Positions 19,697 to 31,195 of a stretch of 64,000 nt of DNA are shown here, piece after piece. The DNA comes from Capra hircus (Eukaryota > Chordata > Mammalia > Artiodactyla > Bovidae). The DNA is taken from contig NC_030817.1 of NCBI RefSeq assembly GCF_001704415.2, positions 52,685,550 through 52,749,549 on the forward strand, written 5' to 3'. The notes under the pieces are model-generated. The model was not told where the DNA came from. It made no database searches and saw only the letters and a list, made by a program, of their open reading frames with translations. A program made the translations under genes and the position numbers. How positions within the stretch are numbered: position 1 is the first letter of the stretch; each line of letters starts with the position of its first letter.

Positions 19697-20668
19697 GTTC
19701 AGTTCAGTTCAGTCGCTCAGTCATGTCTGACTCTTTGTGACCCCATGAACCACAGCAGGCCAGGCCTCCCTGTCCATCACCAACTCCCGGAGTTCACTCA
19801 GACTCATGTCCATTGAGTCGGTGATGCATCCAATCATCTCATCCTCTGTCATCCCCTTCTCCTCCTGCCCTCAATCTTTCCCAGCATTACGGTCTTTTCA
19901 AATGAGTCAGCTCTTCACATCAGGCAGCCAAAGTATTGGAGCTTCAGCTTCAACATCAGTCCTTCCAATGAACACCCAGGACTGATCTCCTTTAGGATAG
20001 ACTGGTTGGATCTCCTTGCAGTCCAAGGGACTCTCAAGAGTCTTCTCCAACACCATAGTTCAAAAGCATCAGTTCTTTGGCACTCAGCTTTCTTCACAGT
20101 CCAACTCTCACATCCATACATGACTACTGAAAAAAACCATAGCCTTGACTAGACAGACCTTTGTTGGCAAAGCAATGTCTCTGCTTTTTAATATGCTGTC
20201 TAGGTTGGTCATAGCTTTTCTTCTAAGGAGTAAGGGTCTTTTAATTTCATAGCTGCAGTCACCATCTGCAGTGATTTTGGAGCCCCCCCCAAAATAAAGT
20301 CAGCCACTGTTTCCACAGTTTCCCCATCTATTTGTGATGAAGTGACAGGATTGGATGCCATGATCTTCGTTTTCTCAATGTTGAGCTTTAAGCCAATTTT
20401 TTCACTCTCCTCTTTCATTTTCATCAAGAGCCTCTTTAGTGCTTCTTCACTTTCTGCCATACGGGTGGTGTCATCTGCATATCTGAGGTTACTGATATTT
20501 CTCCTGGCAATCGTGATTCCAGCTTGTGCTCCTTCCAGCCCAGCGTTTCTCATGATGTACTCTGCATATAAGTTAAATATGCAGGGTGACTATATAGACT
20601 TGTTGTACTCCTTTTCCTATTTGGAACCAGTCTGTTGTTCCACGTCCAGTTCTAACAGTTAGGTGACT
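19697..20668 (-). mobile_element. 5'-truncated BovB LINE
   Basis: 3' tail 'gttcagttcagttcagtcgc' at the left; RT end at 'aaccagtctgttgttccacg' at the right. Remnant frames 19915-20121 and 20209-20553 carry 'MYGCESWTVKKAECQRTDAF' and 'NLRYADDTTRMAESEEALKR' (intact YADD). A C7 run near 20284-20290 frameshifts the two pieces. The RT N-terminus and endonuclease are absent. Confidence 0.92.
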
Positions 20669-21440
20669 AATTCTGGCCATGATCAGAAGGGTAGAGTCAC
20701 TTTGACAACTGTGAGTAAGGCATTAAGGGCAGAAGGTAGGCCAGATCTCCTAAAAGGGTGTGTGTGTGTTAATAGGCAATGGTTGGCTATATTGAGTGGC
20801 ATCTGAATCAGATTTTACATGATCAATCCATTTATCAATCAGTACATATTTACTTTATAGAGGTGTTGGACCTCTTGTATCCCGTGGGCTTGAATGGGAC
20901 AGGCAAGCAGCAGGCTGCTCCTGGGTTGCCCTCACCTCCACCCAGTACTCTTTAAGAAACCATGTAATGGTGCCATTTCTAGAGGTAGCTGGCTGGGGGC
21001 ATAAGCTCTCAGCTCTGCCTAGGGAGACTACAACCCTGGTGAGACAAAGTGGAGAGAAATAGGCTTTCAGCACACACACACAGAGGGGGCAAAGGGTGCC
21101 TACTCTACTGTGCTACAGTCTTCCATGAAACAAACCTCATTTTTTGATTTGCTTAACATTCTCTGGTCAAGTAGCCACCCTACAGAAGACAAATGATAAC
21201 AGGCACTCTCTCTACAGACATTCTGTTTTCTGTTTGTTTTCAATTAATTGTTGTTAAACCATGAACTGTTGGTTTACTATAACAGTGTTGAAAAACAAAT
21301 GGTTGCTTGATCTATACTCTAATATTGAACAAGCACACACATTTCTAATAACCCAAGTTTTAATTATTCCAGAGGGCTTAGGAAGCAACAGCAAGAACAA
21401 CAACAATGCTTTAGCTACAGCCACATCATAATATCATCAT
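20669..21440. other. Unassigned DNA with short TG/CA tracts
   Basis: Holds (TG)n at about 20758-20770 and (CA)n at about 21073-21082. The remainder has no repeat or gene that I recognise; the 74-codon minus frame at 20855-21079 lacks any family features. Confidence 0.4.
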
Positions 21441-21453
21441 CAAGTCCTCTGTT

Positions 21454-21662
21454 GTGAAGTCAAAGTCACTCAGTCATGTGCGACTCTTCACAACCCCATG
21501 GACTGTAGCCTGCCAGGATCCTCTGTCCATGGAATTCTCCAGGCCAGAACACTGGAGTGGGTAGCCATTCGCTTCTCCATGGGATCTTCCCAGCCCAGGG
21601 ACTGAACCCAGGTCTCCCGCACTGTAGGTGGATTCTTTACTGTTTGAGCCCCTGGGGAAGCC
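21454..21662 (-). mobile_element. Bov-tA SINE with TSD
   Basis: Complete antisense Bov-tA: 'cagtcatgtgcgactcttca' at the left, 'tttgagcccctggggaagcc' at the right. Flanked by 'caagtcctctgtt' (21441-21453) and 'caagtcctcggtt' (21663-21675), a 13-bp TSD with one mismatch. Confidence 0.93.
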
Positions 21663-21675
21663 CAAGTCCTCGGTT

Positions 21676-24360
21676 AGGAAGGGCTTGATGTTGCCTTCAC
21701 ATTTGATTACCTTCTTGCTCTCAATCCAGACTTTCAAAACATTTAGAATATAAATTTCTGGCCTGTAAAAATGGAGGTTACTTAGTTCAAAAGCAAAATG
21801 GGTCCTTCTCTGGTACCAAGTGACCACTTTTTCTCTGGCAGGCCCTGGGGAGGTACTTCCCAGGGGACTCATGTCAGAGCAGCTTTCAGAGAAAGGAATT
21901 TGAACTTGATCCCAAATAAGCCAAGGGAATGGGAAGGACAACAAGGCAGATGCACTTATTTATTTCACTGCGTTTACATAGTGATGAGGTCCTTATCCCT
22001 GCCTTCCTCTCAAGCCCTGTAAATCCCTACAAGGGGGCAGTGGGATCAGACCATACATTTAAATGATTTTCAAAGATGTCAGGCAATTCCAACTTTCTGA
22101 ATACAGGAGTGATAAATCTCCAAAACGAAGAGAAGTTTCCCCCTTTCAAATTTGAGCTGTGAAATACTGATTATGTATTTAAGCTTTGGAGCTGTGTAAA
22201 CCTTTGTTAGGCAAATCAGCAACCCATCTCTCCTAGCCCCAAATCTACAGCTCCTATTTATCCATGATGCATTTTCTGGGGCTCTAAGAACAGATGTCTT
22301 AATACGGTCATCATCGGTCCTTTGCAGAACATCTGAGGAGCCAGAGACTTGGTTGAGCTGACAGCAGACTTTTCACTTCAACAAGCCTCACCACTATAAT
22401 GGAAATCCAAAGGCCTGGAAACAATGTACATAGCTTCCCTGACTAATTTTATTACGCAGACATACTTAATGGCTCCTGTTACAATCACATCCGGGGTGGG
22501 AAACAGTACTGGGTTGTGACGATCCCACTAAATCGACAAGGATTATCAGTCATTAAAAAGGAACCAAATTAGCATCAAGCAGTAATATTTTATACTTATC
22601 AAATCTTCTGCTGGTCAAGGTCCATTACTGAGCGACACCATAAAGGCAGGAGCCGTCAGCTCATTCTCCAGAACATTTAAATCTCTATTGTATTTGTGTA
22701 GGATATAATTTCTGGTAGCAATAAAGCCTAATAAAGGTTACACCCCGATGAATAAAGTGTTCATAAATTGACCCATGACATTTAAATGGATAATTATATT
22801 TGAGATAAAGGAAGAATCTCTCATTTCAGTGAAGAAGTGTTTCAAGTTGTGCCCAACCCAAGTGACCTACCAGCTACAGGGTGGTTTTACATGGCTTTAT
22901 AGTGGTATAAAATATTAATATTGCTAGTTACTATTGTATTAGATTAATTATTCATCAGGTCTTCCCAACAATTCCTGTCTATCAGAATCATCAAGACTAA
23001 ATTTAAAATGTTCCCACATGATAAGAAATTGAATGGGAAAGAACTACTACCTGTATCTCTAAGCATGGCTGACATATGTTAGTATTTACTTTCCCCTCAA
23101 CCCCCACCCTGCCACAGCATGTCAGCCTGTCACTAGACTTTATCTTCACATGGCAGAGACGTGTAAAATAGAATCAGTAAATGATTAGGAGGAAACTGAA
23201 AGAGTTGTTACCAAATGTGATGTATTGAATCCAACTGGAACATTTCAACATATGTTATGTACTGATGCCTCTCAGTTCTCATTAGGACTGTGCCACAGAC
23301 AACCAACAAAACCTATCTAGGCAAAAACAGAACAAAGCACAAAAGTGCTGCAGGGGTTGTAAGCATGGCTACCCTTCTGTCTCTGGGGTAAATCGTCTCC
23401 TATTTCTTGTAAGCATTAGACTTAGGAAAATAAGAAAGTCTCAAGTATAATACAACTAATGCTAACTTGTTTTATTAATCAATTAATATTTAATTTGTAC
23501 ATTCAACAAACATTTATGCATTAATATTAGGAAGATATTTGACTCTTTTGAGAGAATCTGGCCATATTATATTTTCTCAAATAAACTGAATAAATAAAAT
23601 GTTACAAATTCTAAGAGGAAATCTCAGAGAAGTCAGCCAGCAAGACTATCATCACTTTTAAAGCAGGGACTGGGTTTTACTATTCTTTATATGCCAGGTG
23701 CTTAGCAATAAATCTTCACTGGTAAATAAATACAATTTATTTTTAAAGGAATTTTCTCTCCAACAACAAGATAGAGTAGAAACCCTAAACAGCTCTCCCT
23801 GGATAAATTACAAAATCTCCCTTAGGAAAGCAATATTGAGCTGGAAATAAAGTAAGGAGTCTTCTGATGCCAGAAATACAGTGAAAGGTGGGACTCCATT
23901 GAGCAATGAAGGCCTTTTATTCCAGAAAGCTTCTGATGAATTCTGGTGACTCTGAAGTTCCATTTTGATTATTGCATGGGAAAAGGGAGACAGAAGGCAA
24001 AAATTACAGCCCACCCAATATGGAGAGTCTAATAAGAAAACCCTGCATATTATGTTATTAGAAACAATGAACCAGAAATAAACATACTTGCAGAAGAGGA
24101 CTAAAAGAAAATTGTCATTTCTGACCTTGGCAATGGGAAGAGGGGAAACAAAGCCTTTCCTAACTACAGCTAAGCCTACATACAGATTTGCAACCTAAAG
24201 TACACTTTCAGAATATTTTGAGAAAGGTCAAGTCAAAACTTTAGTTTAATAGTTTAGGGCACCTGGATAAAGCCTTACTTTCTTTACAGAAGTTAAACTC
24301 TCTGTAAAAGAACATCCTTTAAACCAAGGCTTTCAAAATATTCATGAAATCTAAGTTCAC
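21676..24360. other. Mostly single-copy DNA; conserved-looking core at 22440-22850
   Basis: 2.7 kb without a clear young repeat. The core at 22440-22850 keeps CpGs in an AT-rich setting ('cacatccggggtgggaaaca', 'aaatcgacaaggattatcag', 'acaccccgatgaataaagtg') and has homeobox-like words such as 'ataattatatt'. 23655-23745 ('agcagggactgggttttact ... aataaatacaattta') resembles the 3' end of an L2. No coding potential is convincing. Confidence 0.45.
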
Positions 24361-25312
24361 TGCAAGAAAAACATAGGCAGAATACACTGACATATATCAC
24401 AGCAAGATCCCCTATGACCCACCTCCCAGAATAATGGAAATAAAAACAAAAACAAACAAATGGAACCGAATTAACCTTAAAAGCTTTTGCACAATGAAGG
24501 AAATTATAAGCACGGTGAAAAGGCAGCCTTCAGAATGGGAGAAAATAATACCAAATGAAACAACTGACAAAGAACGAATTTCCAAAATATACAAGCAGCT
24601 CCTGCAGCTCAATACCAGAAAAACAAACCACCCAATTAATAAGTGAGCCAAAGAACTAAACAGACATTTCTCCAAAGAAGCCATACAGATGGCTAATAAA
24701 CACATGAAAAGATGCTCAATATCACTGATTATTAGAGAAATGCAAATCAAAACCACAATGAGGTATCATCTCACGCCGGTCAGAATGGCCACCATCAAAA
24801 AGTCTACAAATAGTAAATGCTGGAGAGGGTGTGGAGAAAAGGGAACCCTCTTACACTGTTGATGGGAATGCAAACTAGTACAGCCACTGTGGAGAACAGT
24901 GTGGAGGTTCCTGAAAAAACTGCAAATTGAACTGCATATGATCTAGCAATCCCACAGCTGGTCATACACACCATGGAACCCAGAATTGAAAGAGACACAT
25001 GTGCCCCAATGCTCATGGCAGCACTGTTTACAATAGTTAGGACATGGAAGCAACTTAGATGTCCATCAGCAGATGAATGGATAAGGATATTAACACATAT
25101 ATATGGAATTTAGAAAGATGGTAATAACGATTGTATACGCAAGGGAGCAAAAGAGACACAGATGTAAAGAACACACTTTTGGACTCTGTGGGAGAAGGCA
25201 AGGGTGGGTTGATTTGAGAGAGTAGCACTGAAACATGTATATTACCATATGTAAAACAGATGACCAGTGAAAGTTCGATGAATGAAGCAGGGCACTCAAA
25301 GCTGGTGCTCTG
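24361..25312 (+). mobile_element. L1 LINE, ORF2 C-terminus and 3' region, end missing
   Basis: Starts at 'gcaagaaaaacataggcaga' and runs through ORF2 ('MEIKTKTNKWNRINLKSFCT', open 24434-24646) and the 3' text 'gctggagagggtgtggagaa'. About 140 bp are missing internally at about 25088 ('ggataaggatattaacacat'). It stops at 'gctggtgctctgg' without a tail, directly joined to another L1 in the same orientation. No TSD found. Confidence 0.88.
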
Positions 25313-27030
25313 GCAATCTATAGATTCAATGGAATCCCCATCAAGCTACCCATCGTATTTTTCACAGAACTAGAACAAACAATTTCACAATTTGTATGGA
25401 AATACACAAAACCTTGAATAGCCAAAGCAATCTTGAGAAAGAAGAATGAAACTGGAGGAATCAACCTGTCTGACTTCAGACTATGCTACAAAGCTACAGT
25501 CATCAAGACAGTATGGTACTGGCCCAAAGACAGAAATATAGATCAATGGAATGAAATAGAAAGCCCAGAGATAAATCCACGCACCTATGGACACCTTATC
25601 TCTGACAAAGGAGGCAAGAATATACAATGGAGAAAAGACAACGTCTTTAACAAGTAGTGCTGGGAAAACTGGTCAACCATTTGTAAAAGAATGAAACTAG
25701 AACACTTTCTAATACCATACACAAAAATAAACTCAAAATGGATTAAAGATCTAAACATAAGACCAGAAACTATAAAACTCGTAGAGGAAAACATAGGCAA
25801 AACACTCTGACATAAATCACAGCAAGTTCCTCTATAACCCACCTCCCAGAGTAATGGAAATAAAAGCAAAAACAAACAAATGGGACCTAACTAACTTAAA
25901 AGCTTTTGCACAAAGAAGGAAACTATAAGCAAGGTGAAAAGACAGCCTTCAGAATGGGAGGAAATAATAGCAAACAAAGCAACTGACAAATAATTAATCT
26001 CAAAAGTATACAAGCAGCTCATGCAGCTCAATTCCAGAAAAATAAACGACTCAATCGAAAAATGGGCCAAAGAACTAAACAGACATTTCTCCAAAGAAGA
26101 CATACAGATGGCTTACAAACACATGAAAAGATGCTCAACATCACTCATTATTAGAGAAATGCAAATGAGAACCACAATGAGGTACCATCTCATGCTGGTC
26201 AGAATGGCTGTTATCAAAAAGTCTACAAACAATAAATCCTGGAGAGGATGCAGAGGAAAGGGAACCCTCATACACTGGCAAACTAGTACAGCCACTATGG
26301 AGAACAGCGTGGAGATTCCTTAAAAAAACTGGACATAAAACTGCCATATGACTCAGCAATCCCACTGCTGGGCATACACACTAAGGAAACCAGAATTGAA
26401 AGAGACACATGTACCCCAATGTTCATCGCAGCACTGTTTATAATAGCCAGGACATGGAAACAACCTAGATGTCCATCAGCAGATGAATGGATAAGAAACT
26501 GTGGTACATATACAGTATGGAGTATTACTCGGCCATTAAAAAGAATACATTTGAATCAGTTCTAATGAGGTGGATGAAACTAGAGCCTATTATACAGAGT
26601 GAAGTAAATCAGAAAGAAAAACACCAATACAGTATACTAACACATATATATGGAATTTAGAAAGATGGTAACAATGACCTTATATGCGAGACAGCTAAAG
26701 AGGCATAGATGTATAGAACAGTCTTTTGAACTCTGTGGGAGAGGGCGAGGGTGGGATGATTTGAGAGAATAGCACTGAAACATGTATATTACCATATGTG
26801 AAACAGGTTGCCAGTCCAGGTTTGATGCATGAGACAGGGTGCTCAGGGCTGGTGCACTGGGATGACCCAGAGGGATGGGACGGGGAAGGAGGTGGGAGGG
26901 GTTCAGGATGGGGGACACACATGTACACCCATGACTGATTCATGTCAATGTATGGCAAAAATCACTATAATATTATAAATTAGTTAGCCTCCGATTAAAA
27001 TAAATATACACATTTGAAGAAAAAAAACAG
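25313..27030 (+). mobile_element. L1 LINE, 5'-truncated, with 3' tail
   Basis: Begins in ORF2 at 'ctatagattcaatggaatcc', contains 25433-25657 'NETGGINLSDFRLCYKATVI', 26021-26323 'KRCSTSLIIREMQMRTTMRY' and the full 3' UTR ('gtactaacacatatatatgg'-type text at 26634-26655, 'gaaacaggttgccagtccag' near 26800), and ends in an A-rich tail near 27000-27030. Several stops, including one after 'acaaaaccttga' at about 25413-25415. It repeats the sequence present in the L1 just upstream. Confidence 0.9.
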
Positions 27031-27039
27031 CTGTGGAAA

Positions 27040-27245
27040 AAAGACAGTTCCTCTGCAAAGGAATGTCACTTAGACTGACAGCCTGATAGCTACTTTCTCA
27101 ACAGCCACAATATAATCCAGAAGACAATGTAATGATCTAATGTTTCAAGAGAAAAAAATAATTGTTAAATTAGAATTCTATGCCCAATAAAATTATCTTC
27201 CATGAACAGAGTAAAGAGACTTTTGCATAAGCAAAAATGGAGTTT
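27040..27245 (+). mobile_element. Old L1M fragment (end of ORF1 region)
   Basis: 'agactgacagcctgatagct', 'aatataatccagaagacaat' and 'ttctatgcccaataaaatta' followed by 'cataagcaaaaatggag' match the layout of the end of L1 ORF1 in older mammalian L1s. About 200 bp, no open frame. It is more decayed than the L1 next to it, so it is a separate, older insertion. Confidence 0.6.
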
Positions 27246-27247
27246 AA

Positions 27248-27335
27248 AATTAGTTTTCTATTGCTGCCATGACAAATTACCACAAACTTAGCAACTTAAA
27301 ACTCAGTTTTATTATCTCACAGTTTTATGGGTCTT
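27248..27335 (-). repeat. MLT1-type LTR fragment
   Basis: 'ttagttttctattgctgcca', 'tgacaaattaccacaaactt' and 'ttattatctcacagttttat' are the antisense 3' end of MLT1 LTRs. About 90 bp; the rest is missing or unrecognisable. Confidence 0.65.
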
Positions 27336-28589
27336 ATCTATTGAAAAAGCATAAGGCACTACAATTTCTAATGCTGATTTAACTTTGAGATCTGGGTTTC
27401 AAAGTGACTCTCTATGGAGCCTAAGTAGGTCCAGTCAATGCTAATGGATTCTAGACTCAATTTATAGGCAAGATTCTAACAGACACCCAACCTGTTTTAT
27501 GATAAAAAGATGAAGTCATCCCAGAGTAAGTGATGCTAGCAAAAACATCACTTTTAAGCAACTCCTGCAGCCATTAAAATTGCAAAGGATAAAACGTTGG
27601 AAGCTGACCCACACTTGGAAAGAAGTATAACAATTCACCAAAGCACAGAAAAGACCCCAACTCCATGTCATAGGTTATGTGATAACTAGAAGGGAAGCAC
27701 TGTTCAAACTAATTTTGATTTTTTAATTTTTACAATTAAAGACTTTAATTCTCAATATGTCTAATGTTTTAACTTACAAGGTACTAAGTAAGTACTAGTT
27801 TTACTATTTTTAAAAGTTCTGTACACATTTGTAAGCAACAGTTAAGATGAATTTTAAGGTTTTGACAAAAATTTTTTTAAAGGTCCTGAAACAACTGCAA
27901 TTTTCCCCCCAATGGTTATTAAGTAAGATTTCTAGGGTTCCAGCTTGCTCAGTCATTTTTATACTTCTGCACTAACAGGGAAAGCCACAACTGCCAGCAT
28001 ACTATGTTGATTTCATGTATGTGTTTGGCTGAATATGCATGAGGAAAAAAGCATTTTTAATATGGCTAGAGTTTCTTTTCTTCATTAGAGTTTCTATTCT
28101 TTAGGAGACAGTTTTGCCAATGACAAGATTATTAATGCTAAATAAGCTAATGAATATCTAAAAGAGACTGTTAACAGTAGAAAAATAGTTCCTTTATTGA
28201 AGGGTTGTCCACAAGTCTAATTTATAAGCTTGCCAATTTTTGTGCGTGGGAACATCAATTTTGTATTAGTGATCAAGATGAAAAAGATTTGGGAGACCTA
28301 CTAGAGTAAAATTCTCTGAGTACTTTTCAAAGGTAAACACATATATCACCTTAGTCTTCTGAGTGGGAAAGTTTGATTACCTACATCCAAAAATATGAAA
28401 CTCTATTATAGATGTCATATGAGTGAAAACTGTACTCCAGAACCTTAATTTATAATATTAAACAGCATTGTGATGCCAGAAATGGCTAAAAATTACAAAT
28501 ACTAACAAAACTGACCAAACAAAACAGTTCTTTTAGACATTTGTAGTATAAATGAGACCAACCATAACTCCCTTTGAAACTGTTTACCT
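27336..28589. other. AT-rich DNA, nothing recognised
   Basis: Roughly 1.25 kb with no credible open frame and no repeat that I can name. It has a run of A/T mononucleotides near 27720-27745 and 27870-27890. Confidence 0.4.
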
Positions 28590-29325
28590 CAGATTGGGAC
28601 TTGAATCCATGTACTGGGACTCAAACCCAGCCAAAACCCAGTTTGGGATTTGAACCTGCATGACCAGGACTTGAACCCAGACAAAACCCTGCTTGAGACT
28701 TGAACCTTCATAGGTGGGACTCAGACCTGGCCAAAATTCTGCTTGTGGCTTTGTGACTTGAACCCATGTGCTGGGACTCAAACCCTGCCAAAACCCTGTT
28801 TGGTACTTGAACCCATTGGTCTGAGACTCAACCGAGCCAAAACCCACAGTACCTGGCTTCAGGACCTAGTGAAGCTCAGGTTCTTGATGTCTCATCGCAG
28901 AAAGAATTCAGTGAGACACAAAGTAATAGGTGAGACGTGGATTTATTTAGATTTAGAAAGGAGCACACTCCACAGACATTGTGGGCCATCATAGAGGGTG
29001 AGTGCAGCCTCGAAATATGGTTGCTTTAATATGCTGGGCAATTTCATATGTGAATGAGTGGGAGGATTATTCCATCTATTTTAGAGAAGGGGTGGAGATT
29101 TCCAGGAATTGGGCCACCGCCCAATCCTTGGTCTTTTGACTGTGCCTTGGAACTGTCATGGCACCTCTGGGTGTGCCATTTTGCTTGCTGATTGAGGATT
29201 AAGCTTTAGTCTCGTCTGCCATCTTGGTCCCTTTTGATTCTAATCAGTTTATGTTGTGTCCATGGGCTATGTCATTCTTATAAAAGTTGCGCCCTGCCCC
29301 TTTTCTTCCTGTTATACCTTGGGCA
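28590..29325 (-). repeat. Endogenous-retrovirus LTR (solo, or 3' LTR with PPT)
   Basis: Antisense LTR of about 735 bp. At its right edge 'ca' (29324-29325, TG on the minus strand) is preceded on the minus strand by a purine tract (29326-29340), the expected polypurine tract. A polyadenylation word lies at 28942-28947 (AATAAA on the minus strand), followed by the U5-like text that reads 'aagaattcagtgagacacaa' on the plus strand near 28901. The U5 part, 28596-28850, is built of about five ~50-bp repeats. The layout matches ruminant ERV LTRs. No virus gene is intact nearby. Confidence 0.75.
28596..28850. repeat. ~50-bp tandem repeat inside the ERV LTR
   Basis: Five diverged units starting at about 28596, 28645, 28695, 28753 and 28802 (spacing 49, 50, 58, 49). 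Each has a 'gggacttgaaccca'-like half and a 'gggactcaaaccc..ccaaaaccc' half. Individual units are 75-85% alike by eye. The repeat accounts for most of the LTR's U5 side. Confidence 0.85.
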
Positions 29326-29810
29326 CCCCCCTTCCCCCCGAAAAAAGGCCAGGAGGAGTTTATCTAAATAAATAACAGGATGGGTGAAGTCTCCGGAATG
29401 GAGTTTAGGTCATGAGGCACTGAGTAGTGCCTGATTTAAATTAGCCTAAGATAAGTGGGAATTTACTGGGTTTGGAGCCAGGTGTCTAACCTCAGACATG
29501 ACTCAATTCAGGCTTCCAAATATGCCCAGGAAATTGGCATCTCTCTGCTCTGTTTTCCTTCTCAGTGGCTCTCAAGAGGGCATGATGACCACTGGAAGTT
29601 CCAGGCCTACTTCTTCTGACTCAGCAACTCCAGTCAAAAAGAGGTTTTCTATTCCTAATGGACCATCAAAGTTCCAAGGCTATTGTCATGACATTAAACT
29701 TGAGTTCTGCCCCCTCCCTGGAATAGTTACAGGAGCCAGAACTAGAGTATATGTCTGTCCTGGAAATGAAAAGAAGGATGGCTTGAGTGCACAATATCAC
29801 AGAAACCAGA

Positions 29811-29855
<45 letters not shown>

Positions 29856-30124
29856 ATGCATAGTTTCTTTCCAAGAGGGGTCCATAAAAGGAGGATAGAT
29901 GACCAAAAGTTGGCCAAAGAAGAACAGATGGTCATAATGGAATGATCTTAGGAGTTTGAAAGATGTTAGAGAGCGAAATCTAGACCAAAATTTTAACGAA
30001 GGAATCTAGGCTATAGGACTCTGAAAGATAATGACCCCGTCTTTACTCTTCCTCTTCCCATGGTCAGGAAGCTAATCCTGTGGATGAACAGTTCTGGTTG
30101 TTAGACTCCTTTTACTGCTCCCCA
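29326..30124. other. Possible ERV-internal remnant and unassigned DNA
   Basis: 29326-29340 is the C-rich complement of a polypurine tract. What follows to about 29480 may be decayed internal retroviral sequence, but no gag, pol or env motif is visible. 29498-29863 is a 121-codon plus frame ending in a Val/Cys run that is only the translated (TG)n; it is not a gene. Confidence 0.4.
29813..29855. repeat. (TG)n microsatellite
   Basis: About 20 TG units beginning at 'ctcgtgtgtg' and ending 'gtgtgcatgcatag'. Likely polymorphic in length. Confidence 0.95.
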
Positions 30125-30582
30125 AATCTACCTTGCTGCAGTTTCTACCTTGACACTGTGCAGAGCCCTGTGGGGCTCCTGGGCACAAGGCCTTTCTGTG
30201 TCCCCCATTTCTTTGATTACAGGAAACAACCTTCAATCAGCCTCTGTGACCTTCCCTGAGTTCCAATGGGCAGATTCAAACAGTTGTTAAGTAGGGAAGG
30301 GAGAGGATGTGAGATCAGGGAGAAACAAATTGTCAAGAGCAGCCATGGGGCAAGATTCTGTTTTCCCCATCAACAGATTCTCACAACAATATCTTTGAAC
30401 TATTTCGGATATACCGAAACCCATTCCAGGTGGGAGAAGTTAACAATTAATGATGGTATGCTGCCCACAAGCAAGTAGATCCCAGATGACTTAGAGTTTG
30501 ATGATGTTGACTCCTACTTACTTCACCAACAACTCATCAGAAGAATGTTCATGAGCTGATTACACCCTTTTTTAACAACTAC

Positions 30583-30589
30583 TATAAAA
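30583..30589 (+). promoter_or_regulatory. TATA box of the LTR
   Basis: 'tataaaa' about 80 bp upstream of the decayed polyadenylation word, the spacing expected for a retroviral R region. Whether it still initiates transcription is unknown. Confidence 0.45.
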
Positions 30590-30688
30590 CTCCTCACTAT
30601 CTTCCCTGAAGGGGTACACACGGTTTTGAGGGTATGAGCCCACTGTGTCCCCCTTTGCCCGGCAAAGCAATGAAGCTCTCCTTTTCTG

Positions 30689-30900
30689 AAATGAAGCGTT
30701 AATCACTCAGTCATGTCTGACTGTTTGCAAGCCTATGGACTGTAGTCCGCCAGGCTCCTCTGTCCATGGGATTTTGCAAGTAAGAATACTGGAGTGGGTT
30801 GCCATTTCCTTCTCCAGGAGCTCTTCCCAATCCAGGTATTGAACCCAGGTTTCCTGCATTGCAGGCAGATTCTGTACCATCTGAAACACCAAGGAAGCCT
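30689..30900 (-). mobile_element. Bov-tA SINE inside the LTR
   Basis: 'actcagtcatgtctgactgt' at the left and 'tgaaacaccaaggaagcct' at the right, with 'aagaatactggagtgggttg' between. Directly followed by another SINE of the same orientation. The LTR word 'tccttttct' to the left and 'tcctgttct' at 31116-31124 look like the two copies of a TSD around the pair. Confidence 0.9.
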
Positions 30901-31118
30901 AAAGAAAGTCAAAGTGTCACTCGCTCAGACATGCCAGACTCTTTGCGACCCCATGGACCAAAACCTGCCAGGCTCCTCTGTCCATGGAATTCTCCAGGCA
31001 ACAATACTAGAGTGGGTATCCATTCCCTTCTCCAGGGGAACTTCCTGACCCAAGGATTGAACCTGGGTCTCCCGCACTGTGGGCAGATTCTTTACAGTCT
31101 GAGCCAGTAGGGAAGCTC
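30901..31118 (-). mobile_element. Bov-tA SINE, adjacent second copy
   Basis: 'ctcgctcagacatgccagac' at the left, 'gtctgagccagtagggaagc' at the right, and 'caatactagagtgggtatcc' in the middle. It abuts the previous SINE without unique DNA between them, so one SINE probably inserted at the end of the other. Confidence 0.9.
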
Positions 31119-31195
31119 CTGTTCTACTTCACCCAAAACTGTCTCTGAGATTTGTACCTGTGTACAGAGATGTTGAGCTTTCAGCATCACTTTGG

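Larger units (their letters stand above)
30125..31195 (+). repeat. Endogenous-retrovirus-type LTR, split by two Bov-tA SINEs
   Basis: LTR layout on the plus strand. U3-like text includes 'cagagccctgtggggctcct' and 'atgatgttgactcctactta'. A TATAAAA box lies at 30583-30589. An R region contains 'cactgtgtccccctttgccc' and a decayed polyadenylation word at 30669-30674. After two SINEs, the U5 resumes ('ttctacttcacccaaaactg', 'gtctctgagatttgtacctg', 'gagctttcagcatcactttg'). No internal viral genes adjoin it. The left edge is approximate and the family is unnamed. Confidence 0.65.

Noticed and set aside
29498..29863. 121-codon frame with a Val/Cys-rich C-terminus
   Set aside because: The Val/Cys run is a translated (TG)n microsatellite; upstream residues have no recognisable features.
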